Below, one piece after another: positions 33,506 to 40,889 of a stretch of DNA of 40,889 nt; position 1 is the stretch's first letter; each line of letters begins with the position of its first letter. The notes beneath the pieces were generated by a model that was not told the DNA's origin, did no database searches, and saw nothing but the letters and a program-made list of their open reading frames with translations. This DNA is from Halorubrum tebenquichense DSM 14210. GTDB lineage: Archaea; Halobacteriota; Halobacteria; Halobacteriales; Haloferacaceae. Location: assembly GCF_000337415.1 (NCBI RefSeq), contig NZ_AOJD01000051.1:14031-54919 (forward strand). Reading direction: 5' to 3'. The position numbers and the translations under genes are program-made.

Positions 33506-35119
33506 ATGAGTGAACGCTCCGTCGTCGAGTCGATACGCTCGTTCCGCGCCGAGGTCGATCCCGTCCCGTTCGCCGTCGGGTCGCTCGTCACGTTCGCCTT
33601 CCTCGCGTACACCGTGACCGACACCGACGGCGCGGCGGCCGCCATCGACGCCGCGTTCGTGACGTTCGGTCAGGGGCTTGCGTGGCTGTACCTCGGATCG
33701 GTCCTCGCGCTGGTGCTCGCGGCCGGCTACCTCCTCGTCGGGAAGTACGGGCGCGTCCGCCTCGGCGACGGCGACCCGGAGTACGGGACGCTCTCGTACG
33801 TCGCGATGTTCTTCTCCGCCGGGCTCTCGGCGGGGATCGTGTTCTTCGGTCCCGTCGAAGCGCTGCTCCACTACCAGACCGTTCCGCCGCTGTTCGCGGG
33901 GCAGGTCGCCGCGGAGTCGAGCGCGGCGGCGGTGCCGGCGGTCGCGTACACGGTCTTCCACTACGGGATCAGCGCGTGGGGCGGGTACCTCGCGATCGGC
34001 CTCCCGGTCGCGTACTTCGCGTACCGCCACGACGCGCCGTTCCGCGTCTCAACCGCCCTGTACCCGCTCCTCGGTCCGGACGGACTCGACGGCGTCGTCG
34101 CCCGGACGGTCGACACGCTCGCGGTCGTCGCCACCATCGGCGGGATCGCGACGGGGCTCGGCTTCATCGCCACGCAGCTGCTCACCGGCGTGACGTTCCG
34201 GACCGGCGTCTCGTTCGGCGACGCCGAGACGGTCGTCGTCATCGTCGGTATCACCGCGCTGTTCACGCTGTCGCTCGTCGCGGGCGTCGGCCGCGGCATC
34301 AGGCGGCTCTCCGTGTTCAACGTCGGCGTCATGGCGCTCCTCCTCGGCGTGGCGCTCGTCGCCGGCCCGACGACGGACGTCTTGAACGTCGGCGTGGCGG
34401 CGCTCGGCACGTACGCGACCTCCTTCTTCGAGATGAGCCTCTTCACCGGCAGCGGCGTCGAGAACGGCCCCGGCTGGACCGCGGCGTGGACCGTCTTCTA
34501 CTGGTCGTGGTGGATCGCGTGGGCCCCGTTCGTCGGGCTGTTCCTCGCCCGGATCTCCCGCGGGCGGACGATCCGATCGGTCGTCGGAACCGCGTTCGGC
34601 ACGATGACCGCGGTCTCCGCGCTGTGGTTCACCGTCATCGGCGGCACGTCAATCCGGCTCCAGGACTCCGGGGCGGTCGACGTGCTCGGCGCGGTGGGCG
34701 AGTTCGGCGACGGCGTCTCCGGGTACGTCATCTTCGGGGCCTTCCCCGGCGGAGAGCTGTGGCAGCTCCTGTTCCTCGTGTTGGTGACGACGTTCTTCGT
34801 CACCTCCGCCGACTCCTCGACGCTCGCCGTCGGGATGCTCACCACCGGCGGCAGCCGGGAGCCGTCGGGCGCGAACCGCGTGTTCTGGGGGGTCCTTCAG
34901 GGCGCTATCGCGTCGGTGTTGGTGGTCGTCGGCGGCGCGACGGCGCTCCGGTCGTCGGTGATCGTCACCGGCGCTCCCTTCGCGGTCGTCTGTCTCGTCG
35001 CGATGGGCGGGTTCCTCCGGTGGCTGTCGCGGGCGGCGGACCCCGCGCCCGCCGCCGAGTCCGCCCCGTCGTCGGAGTCCGCGCGGTCGCCGGCGGCCGG
35101 GGTCGCCGAGGACGACTGA
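33506..35119 (+). CDS. BCCT family transporter
   Basis: Betaine/choline/carnitine-type secondary transporter of the cytoplasmic membrane, likely importing an osmolyte. 537 residues with about 12 membrane segments. The family's aromatic signature in the eighth segment is present: WTVFYWSWWIAWAPFVGLF followed by ARISRGRTIR (residues ~328-357). The glycine-rich motif that reads AGMGIG in BetP is AGLSAG here (105-110, then IVFFGPVEALLHY), so coupling ion or substrate may differ. The cytosolic C-terminal tail (~505-537) is Ala/Ser/acidic. AT-rich promoter region upstream. Confidence 0.9.
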   Translation: MSERSVVESIRSFRAEVDPVPFAVGSLVTFAFLAYTVTDTDGAAAAIDAAFVTFGQGLAWLYLGSVLALVLAAGYLLVGKYGRVRLGDGDPEYGTLSYVAMFFSAGLSAGIVFFGPVEALLHYQTVPPLFAGQVAAESSAAAVPAVAYTVFHYGISAWGGYLAIGLPVAYFAYRHDAPFRVSTALYPLLGPDGLDGVVARTVDTLAVVATIGGIATGLGFIATQLLTGVTFRTGVSFGDAETVVVIVGITALFTLSLVAGVGRGIRRLSVFNVGVMALLLGVALVAGPTTDVLNVGVAALGTYATSFFEMSLFTGSGVENGPGWTAAWTVFYWSWWIAWAPFVGLFLARISRGRTIRSVVGTAFGTMTAVSALWFTVIGGTSIRLQDSGAVDVLGAVGEFGDGVSGYVIFGAFPGGELWQLLFLVLVTTFFVTSADSSTLAVGMLTTGGSREPSGANRVFWGVLQGAIASVLVVVGGATALRSSVIVTGAPFAVVCLVAMGGFLRWLSRAADPAPAAESAPSSESARSPAAGVAEDD

Positions 35120-35187
35120 GCGGCGACCGCCCGCCGCGCGGTACCGCGACCGAAACCGGCTTGCGCCGCGCCCGCGCACCGGGAGGC

Positions 35188-35700
35188 ATGTCGCTGGCAG
35201 CCGACACCCGCGAGGCCGTCCGGTCGCGCCCGTTCGTCTTCGACGCGCTCCGCGCCGGACTCCTGAACCACAGCGCCGCGGCCGAGTGGCTCGCCGAGAC
35301 CGCCGACCTTGACGGCGACTCGGACGCGATCGCGGCCGCGCTCCGCCGCTTCCGCGAGGACCTCCCCGCGTACGCGACCGAGTCGCGTCAGACGACGGTC
35401 TCGATGCGGAGCGGCGTCGGCGTCGCCGAACTCGGCGACGAAACGGCTCCGCTCCTCCGCGTCGGCGACACCGGCGTCGTCTCGGACGGCGACCACACGG
35501 CCGTCGTCGCGACCGGAGACGTCGACGCGGAGGCGCTCGGAACGGTCGTCCGTCGGTTCGCCGCCCGAGAGGTCCGGATCGCCGCCGCCGGCGTCGCGGG
35601 AGACGCGCTGGTCTGCGTCGTCGGTCGGCGGGACGGCCCCGACGCGGTCCGCATCGTCGAGGCCGCGCTCGACGCCGTGCCGAGGTTCGACGCGCCCTGA
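35188..35700 (+). CDS. Conserved-looking haloarchaeal protein of unknown function
   Basis: 170 residues, soluble. The N-terminal ~60 (TREAVRSRPFVFDALRAGLLNHSAAAEWLAE) looks helical and HTH-like. The C-terminal half (VGVAELGDETAPLLRVGDTGVVSDGDHTAVVATGDVDAEAL) alternates strands and helices like an ACT-type regulatory domain. A regulatory role is only inferred. GGGAGG precedes the ATG at 35188. It sits between the BCCT gene and cbiX on the same strand. Confidence 0.72.
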   Translation: MSLAADTREAVRSRPFVFDALRAGLLNHSAAAEWLAETADLDGDSDAIAAALRRFREDLPAYATESRQTTVSMRSGVGVAELGDETAPLLRVGDTGVVSDGDHTAVVATGDVDAEALGTVVRRFAAREVRIAAAGVAGDALVCVVGRRDGPDAVRIVEAALDAVPRFDAP

Positions 35701-35761
35701 CCCGTTCTCGCCCTCCCGAAGCCTCCGAAGTCCCTAAGAGCGGCGCGGCCCCAGCACGGGT

Positions 35762-36631
35762 ATGCAGTCGCTCGTCATCGTCGCGCACGGCTCTCACCTC
35801 AATCCGGAGTCGAGCGCGCCGACCTACGACCACGCCGACACGATCCGCGCCACCGGTGCGTTCGACGAGGTCCGCACCGGCTTCTGGAAGGAGGAGCCGC
35901 ACTTCCGGGAGGTGCTCCGCACCGTCGAGGGCGACGAGGTGTACGTCGTCCCGCTGTTCGTCTCGGAGGGGTACTTCACCGAGCAGGTGATCCCCCGCGA
36001 ACTCCGCCTCGACGGGTGGGACGTCTCGGAGTGGGGCTCGGACGGCCTCTCCGCGGACCAGGCCACGCTCGTCGCCGAGGACATCGACCGCGAGGTCCAC
36101 TACTGCGGCCCGGTGGGGACGCACCGCGCGATGACCGACGTGATCGTCCGCCGCGCCGAGTCGGTCACCGACGACCCCGACGTGGGGGACGACTTCGGCC
36201 TGGCCGTCGTCGGCCACGGCACCGAGCGCAACGAGAACTCGGCGAAGGCGATCGAGTACCACGCCGACCGGATCGCCGAGCGCGACCGCTTCGACGAGGT
36301 GAAGGCGCTGTACATGGACGAGGAGCCGGAGGTCGACGACCTCCCCGAGCACTTCGAGAGCGACGACGTCGTCTTAGTCCCCCTCTTCATCGCCGACGGC
36401 TACCACACGCAGGAGGACATCCCGGAGGACGTGGGGCTCTGCGAGGACCACACCGAGGGGTACGACGTGCCCGAGACCGTCGACGGCACCCGGATCTGGT
36501 ACGCCGGCGCGGTCGGCACCGAACCCCTGATGGCCGACGTGGTCTTAGAGCGCGCGGCCGACGCCGGCGCTAGCCTCGGCACCGCCCTCGACGACGTGCG
36601 CGAGACGACCCGCGTCGCCACGGGGGACTGA
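35762..36631 (+). CDS. cbiX: Sirohydrochlorin cobaltochelatase, two-domain form
   Basis: Inserts cobalt (or iron) into sirohydrochlorin or a related ring. The chain is an internal duplication: VAHGSH (7-12) with VYVVPLFVSEGYFT (60-73), and VVGHGTERN (149-157) with VVLVPLFIADGYHT (203-216). Metal-site His9 and His152 are present in both halves. The second His is kept only in half two (His215); half one has Phe72. 289 residues. Only two bases separate it from the next gene, so the pair is an operon. Cobalt supply to the distant cobamide operon is the likely role. Confidence 0.9.
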   Translation: MQSLVIVAHGSHLNPESSAPTYDHADTIRATGAFDEVRTGFWKEEPHFREVLRTVEGDEVYVVPLFVSEGYFTEQVIPRELRLDGWDVSEWGSDGLSADQATLVAEDIDREVHYCGPVGTHRAMTDVIVRRAESVTDDPDVGDDFGLAVVGHGTERNENSAKAIEYHADRIAERDRFDEVKALYMDEEPEVDDLPEHFESDDVVLVPLFIADGYHTQEDIPEDVGLCEDHTEGYDVPETVDGTRIWYAGAVGTEPLMADVVLERAADAGASLGTALDDVRETTRVATGD

Positions 36632-36633
36632 CC

Positions 36634-37806
36634 GTGGGCGACTCCACCTCCGCGACCGACGAGGCGGGCGACGACGCGCCCGCGGTCCCCGATATCGATC
36701 TCCCCGGCGACGCGTTCGACGCGGTCCTCGACGCGCTCGCCGACCGCGAGGCGGGCGACCCGCTCCGGTTCGAAGGGTTCAGCGTCGCCCGCGACGAGGA
36801 CGCGGAATTCGTCCTCGACGGCGGCGACCGCCGGACCGGACTCTCCGAGCGCGACCTCCACGCCGCGCTCGACGAGCGCGCGCCGGCGGTCACGGACTGG
36901 TACGCGTTCGAGCGCGTCGTCGGCGAGTTCGGGCCGCGCCGCGCCTTCGTCCGGTGGATCGAGGACGCCGACGGCGAGACGGTGGCGGCCCGCTACGCGG
37001 CGCTCGCGGCGGGCGTCGAGCGGGCGTGGGGCGAACTGAAGATCACGGCGACCGTCACGGACCGGGGCGAGCGCCGCTACGACGTGCGCCACGCGGACGA
37101 CGCCGGCGTCCCCGTCGACGACCTCGACGCCCACGACGACCCGCTCGACGCGCGCGACCTCGTCACCCTCGACGAGAAGGGCCGGTACCGGCCGCTCAAG
37201 ACCGCGCCGTCGCTCGCGGGCGGGTGGGTGTTCCCCGACCTCGGTCCGCGCGACCTCTACGAGACGGTCGAGACGATATACCCCGCGACCGTCGCCAACT
37301 GGCACCGCGAGCGCGAGGGGAACCTGGACGTGAACCACTGGCGCGAGACGATGGAGCGCCAGTCCGGCATCTACGGCGTCGTGAAGACGTGGGACCGCGG
37401 CGAGGGCCACGAGCACGTGAACTGGGTCGCGGAGGCGTGCTGTGACGACTCGCAGTGTCTGAAGCGACGGGAGTGGGGGTACGACGAGGACACGGACCTC
37501 GACGTCGACGGCGGCGACGGCGTCTTCCCCTGCCGCGAGCCCTGCTCCGTGGTGGTCTCGGCCGCGCGCAAGTGGACCCGGTTGGAGAGCGAGCAGCCGC
37601 GGACCTACGAGTTCGACCTGACGCCGAGCGAGAAGGAGCAGGTGGAGGACATCATCGACGCGGTCGCGGACGGCCGGACCGACGAGATCCGCGAGGCGGA
37701 CACGAAGGAGGGCGCGAACCGCTACCGGACGCGGTTCCTCCGCGCCAAGCTGTTCGACGACGAGGGGAACCTCGGCGGCGTGCCGACCGACGCGGACGAG
37801 GAGTAA
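36634..37806 (+). CDS. DR2241 family 4Fe-4S protein
   Basis: 390 residues. The C-terminal part carries a cysteine set suited to an Fe-S cluster: Cys269, 270 and 275 (EACCDDSQCLKRREWGY) and Cys300 and 304 (FPCREPC). This resembles the region fused to or encoded beside CbiX in relatives of Deinococcus DR2241. The N-terminal half is acidic and not recognised. GTG start at 36634, two bases after the cbiX stop. It probably assists CbiX in corrinoid or sirohaem synthesis; this is inferred from neighbourhood. Confidence 0.85.
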   Translation: MGDSTSATDEAGDDAPAVPDIDLPGDAFDAVLDALADREAGDPLRFEGFSVARDEDAEFVLDGGDRRTGLSERDLHAALDERAPAVTDWYAFERVVGEFGPRRAFVRWIEDADGETVAARYAALAAGVERAWGELKITATVTDRGERRYDVRHADDAGVPVDDLDAHDDPLDARDLVTLDEKGRYRPLKTAPSLAGGWVFPDLGPRDLYETVETIYPATVANWHREREGNLDVNHWRETMERQSGIYGVVKTWDRGEGHEHVNWVAEACCDDSQCLKRREWGYDEDTDLDVDGGDGVFPCREPCSVVVSAARKWTRLESEQPRTYEFDLTPSEKEQVEDIIDAVADGRTDEIREADTKEGANRYRTRFLRAKLFDDEGNLGGVPTDADEE

Positions 37807-37893
37807 CGGGCTTCGGCACCCGTCGGAACGCGTCCGCCCCAAACGTCGCCGCGCCCCGCAGGCTTTTCTCACCGCCCCGGGTACGGTGGAGTG

Positions 37894-38700
37894 ATGAACG
37901 CCGTCACGCTGGGCCCCGCCGGCACGTACTCGCACCGCGCCGCGCGCGCCGTCGCCGCCGAGGTGTCGTTCCGGGAGTCGGTCACCGCCATCGTCGACGC
38001 CGTCGCCGACGGCGAGTTCGAGCGCGGGGTCGTCCCCATCGAGAACAGCATCGAGGGCTCCGTCACGGAGAGCCTCGACGCCCTCGCGGAGTACGACGTG
38101 TCCGTCACCCGCGAGGTCGTCACCCCGATCCGCCACGCCCTCCTCGCGCAGGACGACGAGTTCGAGGTCGTCGCGAGCCACTCGCAGGCGCTCGCGCAGT
38201 GTCGCAACTGGCTGGAGTCCAACTACCCGTCGGTGAGCCTCGAAGCGGTCGCCTCCACCGCTCGCGGGGTCGAGCGCGCCCGCGAGGACGCCCGGGTCGC
38301 CGGGATCGGCCACCCGGACAACGCCGGCGACGACCTCGAAATCCTCGCGCAGGACATCCAGGACCGCACCTCGAACGCGACCCGCTTCCTCGTCGTCGCC
38401 CCCGAGTCGGCGCGGTCGGACGCCGGCGGGAAGACCACCCTCATCGTCTATCCGAACGCGAACTACCCCGGCCTGCTGCTGGAACTGCTGGAGGCGTTCG
38501 CCGACCGCAACCTCAACCTCTCGCGGATCGAGTCGCGCCCGAGCGGCGAGCGCCTCGGCGACTACCTGTTCCACTTCGACGTCGACGCCGGCCTCTACGA
38601 GGACCACATGGCGAAGGCGGTCGGGGACGTCGAGGCCATCGCCGACAAGGGGTGGGTGAAGGTGCTCGGGTCGTACGACACCGAGCACGTGTTGGACTGA
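37894..38700 (+). CDS. pheA: Prephenate dehydratase
   Basis: Converts prephenate to phenylpyruvate for phenylalanine synthesis. Catalytic domain: LGPAGTYSHRAA at the start, VVPIENSIEGSV (47-58) and TRF at 163-165. C-terminal ACT domain (~180-268) with NYPGLL and ESRP (213-216), which bind phenylalanine in feedback-inhibited homologues. 268 residues, monofunctional. I use the ATG at 37894; the GTG one codon earlier is possible. Confidence 0.95.
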   Translation: MNAVTLGPAGTYSHRAARAVAAEVSFRESVTAIVDAVADGEFERGVVPIENSIEGSVTESLDALAEYDVSVTREVVTPIRHALLAQDDEFEVVASHSQALAQCRNWLESNYPSVSLEAVASTARGVERAREDARVAGIGHPDNAGDDLEILAQDIQDRTSNATRFLVVAPESARSDAGGKTTLIVYPNANYPGLLLELLEAFADRNLNLSRIESRPSGERLGDYLFHFDVDAGLYEDHMAKAVGDVEAIADKGWVKVLGSYDTEHVLD

Positions 38701-38787
38701 GGCCCCGTCCCGGTCGGAGTGAGACTCCGTCGCAGTCGGACTGAGTTTCCATCCCGACCTGAACGGGCGCTTCGATGCGAGGCAGTA

Positions 38788-38795
38788 TTTATAAA
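38788..38795 (+). promoter_or_regulatory. TATA box of the small membrane/coiled-coil gene
   Basis: TTTATAAA centred 27 bases before the ATG at 38818, supporting a leaderless transcript. Confidence 0.7.
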
Positions 38796-38817
38796 TTCAG
38801 TTTCACAAGACGCCGGT

Positions 38818-39030
38818 ATGGGCGTCGCGTTGTTCCTCGTCAGCGGCCTGCTCGGACTGCTGATCGGTTCCCTGCTCGGACCGCCCGGAGCGCTCTTCGG
38901 CCTCATCGCCGGACTGTTCGTCGGGGCGTTCTTCTGGGACGACGAACCGGACCAGAGCCAGCGCCTGAACGAACTCGAACAGCGCGTGTCTGAACTGGAA
39001 GCGGAGTTGGAACGCGAGCGGAACGAGTGA
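38818..39030 (+). CDS. Small membrane-anchored coiled-coil protein (70 aa)
   Basis: Residues 1-40 form one or two membrane segments (VALFLVSGLLGLLIGSLLGP, GALFGLIAGLFVGAFFW). After DDEPDQS, a heptad-rich helix (RLNELEQRVSELEAELERE) ends the chain. The arrangement suggests a membrane-bound oligomer with a cytosolic coiled coil; partner unknown. The strong promoter 27 bases upstream supports it as a real gene. Confidence 0.78.
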   Translation: MGVALFLVSGLLGLLIGSLLGPPGALFGLIAGLFVGAFFWDDEPDQSQRLNELEQRVSELEAELERERNE

Positions 39031-39049
39031 CGCCCGCCGCGGCCCGCCC

Positions 39050-40543
39050 TCACTCGAACCGGTACGTCGCGCCGTCCGGGCCGTCCTCGATCTCGACGCC
39101 GACCTCGCGGAGCGCGTCCCGGAGTTCGTCGGCGCGCTCGTAGTTGCCCGCCTCCCGCTCGGTCTCGCGCACGTCCAAGATCAGTTCGACGAGTTCGCCG
39201 GCCAAGTCCGCGTCGCCGTCGCTCGGCGACTCGAACTGGAGGCCGAGCACGTCGCCGCCGAGCTCCTCGAACGCCTCCACCGCCTCGCGGAGCGCGCGGT
39301 AGTCATAGGCGGACTCGCCGTCGGCGTCGCCCGCCCCGTCGACGTGACGGTTCACCGCGTCCGTGAGATCGAGCAGCGCCGCGGTCGCCTCGCGGAGGTT
39401 GAGGTCGTCGTTCATCGCGGCCGCGAAGTCCTCGCGGGCGGTCTCGACGGCCTCGCGGAGGTCGTCGTCGGTCGCCTTCGCGCCGGCGTCCACGGAGTCG
39501 AGCGCGTCGACGGCGCGGTCGTAGGTGCGCGAGAGGCGCTCCCAACGCTCCTCGGCCTCGGCGATCGCCTCCTCGGTGAGCGCCTGCTCGGAGCGGTAGG
39601 CGGCCCCGGCGTAGAAGGTGCGGACCACGTTGACGCCGAGCCCGTCGAGGGCGTCCGGGACCGTCCAGAAGTTGCCGATGGAGGAGGACATCTTCTCGCC
39701 GTCCATCTCCAGCAGGCCGACGTGGAGCCAGTGGCGCGCGAACGTCTCGCCGGTCGCGGCCTCCGACTGCGCGATCTCGTTTTCGTGATGGGGGAAGACC
39801 AGATCCCGGCCGCCCATGTGGATATCGAGCGTGTCACCGAGGTGCGTCGTCGACATCGCCGAGCACTCGACGTGCCAGCCGGGTCGCCCCTCGCCCCACG
39901 GCGACTCCCACGTCTCGCCGTCGGGCGTCGCCGCGCCGTGGTCGTGTTTCGCGTGTTCGCGCGCGGCGGTCTCGCTCACGCCGTCCGCCTTCCATAACGC
40001 GAAGTCCGACGGGTTGCGCTTCTCCGACCGCTCGTCCGGTTCGCCCTGCGCTTCGAGCGCGTCCAGCTCCTGGTTCGAGAGCTTCCCGTACTCCTCGAAC
40101 GCGGTCACGTCGAAGTAGACGGAGCCGTTCGACTCGTAGGCGTACCCCTTCTCGACCAACGTCTCGACGAGGTCGATTATCTCCGGGACGTGTTCGGTGA
40201 CGCGGGGGTACACCTCGGCGCGTTTCAGGTTCAGCCCGCGCATCGCGTCGAAGACGCTCGCGGTGAACGTCTCGGCCACGTCGCGCTCCGCGGCCCACTC
40301 GTCGCGCTCGCCGACGCGGGCCGTGATCTTCTCGTTCACGTCGGTGACGTTCTCGACGTGGCGCACGTCGTAGCCGACGTGTTCGAGCCACCGGTGGAGG
40401 ACGTCGGCGTGGAACCACAGGCGGGCGTGCCCGAGGTGGGGGTCGTCCGACACCGTCAGGCCGCAGACGTACAGCGTGACGTCGCCGTCGGCCGTGAACT
40501 CGACGCGCTCGTCCTCTAAGGTGTCGGTAACGACGAGACTCAT
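39050..40543 (-). CDS. cysS: Cysteine--tRNA ligase
   Basis: Class I aminoacyl-tRNA synthetase. HIGH-type motif HLGH (36-39), KMSSS (284-288), and zinc ligands Cys27, Cys227, His252 and Glu256 (VECSAMST, FPHHENE). The C-terminal anticodon-binding helices and the acidic end are present. 497 residues, complete. Start at ATG 40543, 29 bases from the TATA box at 40569-40576. Convergent with the small membrane protein (19-base gap). Confidence 0.97.
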   Translation of the reverse strand: MSLVVTDTLEDERVEFTADGDVTLYVCGLTVSDDPHLGHARLWFHADVLHRWLEHVGYDVRHVENVTDVNEKITARVGERDEWAAERDVAETFTASVFDAMRGLNLKRAEVYPRVTEHVPEIIDLVETLVEKGYAYESNGSVYFDVTAFEEYGKLSNQELDALEAQGEPDERSEKRNPSDFALWKADGVSETAAREHAKHDHGAATPDGETWESPWGEGRPGWHVECSAMSTTHLGDTLDIHMGGRDLVFPHHENEIAQSEAATGETFARHWLHVGLLEMDGEKMSSSIGNFWTVPDALDGLGVNVVRTFYAGAAYRSEQALTEEAIAEAEERWERLSRTYDRAVDALDSVDAGAKATDDDLREAVETAREDFAAAMNDDLNLREATAALLDLTDAVNRHVDGAGDADGESAYDYRALREAVEAFEELGGDVLGLQFESPSDGDADLAGELVELILDVRETEREAGNYERADELRDALREVGVEIEDGPDGATYRFE

Positions 40544-40568
40544 TACGACGTGGTAGCTCGGGTGAGCG

Positions 40569-40576
40569 TTTTAAAT
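40569..40576 (-). promoter_or_regulatory. TATA box of cysS
   Basis: ATTTAAAA on the minus strand, centred 29 bases before the ATG at 40543. Confidence 0.65.
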
Positions 40577-40628
40577 CGTCGGATCGGGTGAGGACGGCGA
40601 TGCGGACGTTCCGGTGGTTCGATCGTAC

Positions 40629-40699
40629 ATTTATAAACCGTTGCTACGACCGTCGCAGTCGCTTCCAACGTCTCTGCCGCTCGCTTATAAATAGTTGCT
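40629..40699 (+). promoter_or_regulatory. Two near-identical TATA-type motifs before repeat copy 3
   Basis: TTATAAACCGTTGCT at 40631-40645 and TTATAAATAGTTGCT at 40685-40699 share 13 of 15 bases and lie 54 bases apart. From the second, initiation ~27 bases on would fall near 40716, at the conserved edge of repeat copy 3. No protein gene follows within the window. Confidence 0.55.
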
Positions 40700-40712
40700 G
40701 ACGGATCGGCGG

Positions 40713-40889
40713 CGAACACCTCCAAAGCCCCAACCGCGAGGACGGCGGACGCTCGTTGCGCTCCTCACTCAGTCGCTCCGCTCCCTCGTTCCGGTGCTCA
40801 CGTCGCCTCCGCCGTCCTCGCGGTTGCCCCTTTGAGTCCCGCCCAGCACCGCAACCGCAGCCTCACGCCTCCCCAGCCTCGTCGCTGGC
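40713..40889 (+). repeat. Dispersed hairpin repeat, copy 3 (cut by window end)
   Basis: Begins CGAACACCTCCAAAGCCCCA. Arms AACCGCGAGGACGGCGGA (40732-40749) and TCCGCCGTCCTCGCGGTT (40808-40825) pair perfectly over 18 bases around a 58-base loop with GCTCCTCACTCAGTCGCTCC. CCCCTTTGAGTCCCGCC and CCTCACGCCTCCCCAGCC follow, and the copy runs out of the window. Five arm positions differ from copy 2, each with a matching change in the partner arm. Confidence 0.85.

Noticed and set aside
40543-40725. Small frame upstream of cysS
   Set aside because: It consists of promoter sequence with TATA motifs and is out of family pattern; no separate start signal.

Overview
The window looks like chromosomal DNA of a halophilic archaeon, most likely a Halorubrum-type haloarchaeon. 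GC content is very high, proteins are strongly acidic, and many genes have a TATA box 26-29 bases before the start codon, as leaderless haloarchaeal transcripts do. Archaeal marker genes are present: L15e, thermosome, archaeal topoisomerase IA, UbaA, F420-dependent NADP reductase, a HemAT-type transducer and a bacterio-opsin-activator type regulator. I see no CRISPR array, insertion sequence, integrase or phage gene.

Layout. 1-9.6 kb: the end of an oligopeptide ABC ATPase whose N-terminal part looks foreign, a short-chain polyprenyl synthase, a repeat-rich intergenic region, npdG, a MazG-like protein, a small zinc ribbon, a HemAT-like aerotaxis transducer, a formate-dehydrogenase-type molybdoenzyme, an internally duplicated membrane protein of unknown function, and a Bat-type regulator. 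9.6-19.5 kb: a thioredoxin, then a tightly overlapping nine-gene minus-strand cobamide operon (transcription order: cobT-like, cbiA, cbiB, cobS, cobY, cobD, cbiZ, cobA, cbiP). It covers a,c-amidation, peripheral amidation, adenosylation, aminopropanol attachment, nucleotide-loop assembly and cobinamide salvage. 19.8-24.2 kb: L15e, a DUF4864-like membrane protein, ubaA, a membrane zinc ribbon, RidA, a small membrane protein and tRNA-Ser(GGA). 24.2-24.9 kb: duplicated tRNA-Ser 3' ends and a copy of a dispersed hairpin repeat. 24.9-32.2 kb: a small charged protein, topA, a PAS histidine kinase, a DUF192 protein, a glutaredoxin and a thermosome subunit. 32.4-40.5 kb: a membrane protein, a small unknown protein, a BCCT transporter, a small conserved-looking protein, the cbiX/DR2241 pair, pheA, a small membrane/coiled-coil protein and cysS. 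The right edge holds a third repeat copy behind two TATA-like motifs.

The most unusual signal is a dispersed intergenic element present three times (about 1792-2147, 24513-24776 and 40713-end). In two copies an 18-base arm pairs perfectly with an 18-base arm about 58 bases away. Those arms differ between copies at five positions, and every difference is compensated in the partner arm. That argues for selection on a folded RNA or a cruciform. Second is the direct tandem of degenerate tRNA-Ser 3' ends, each inside a palindrome. Third is the membrane protein at 7809-8792, with two copies of a Cys/Gly-rich unit in exact register.
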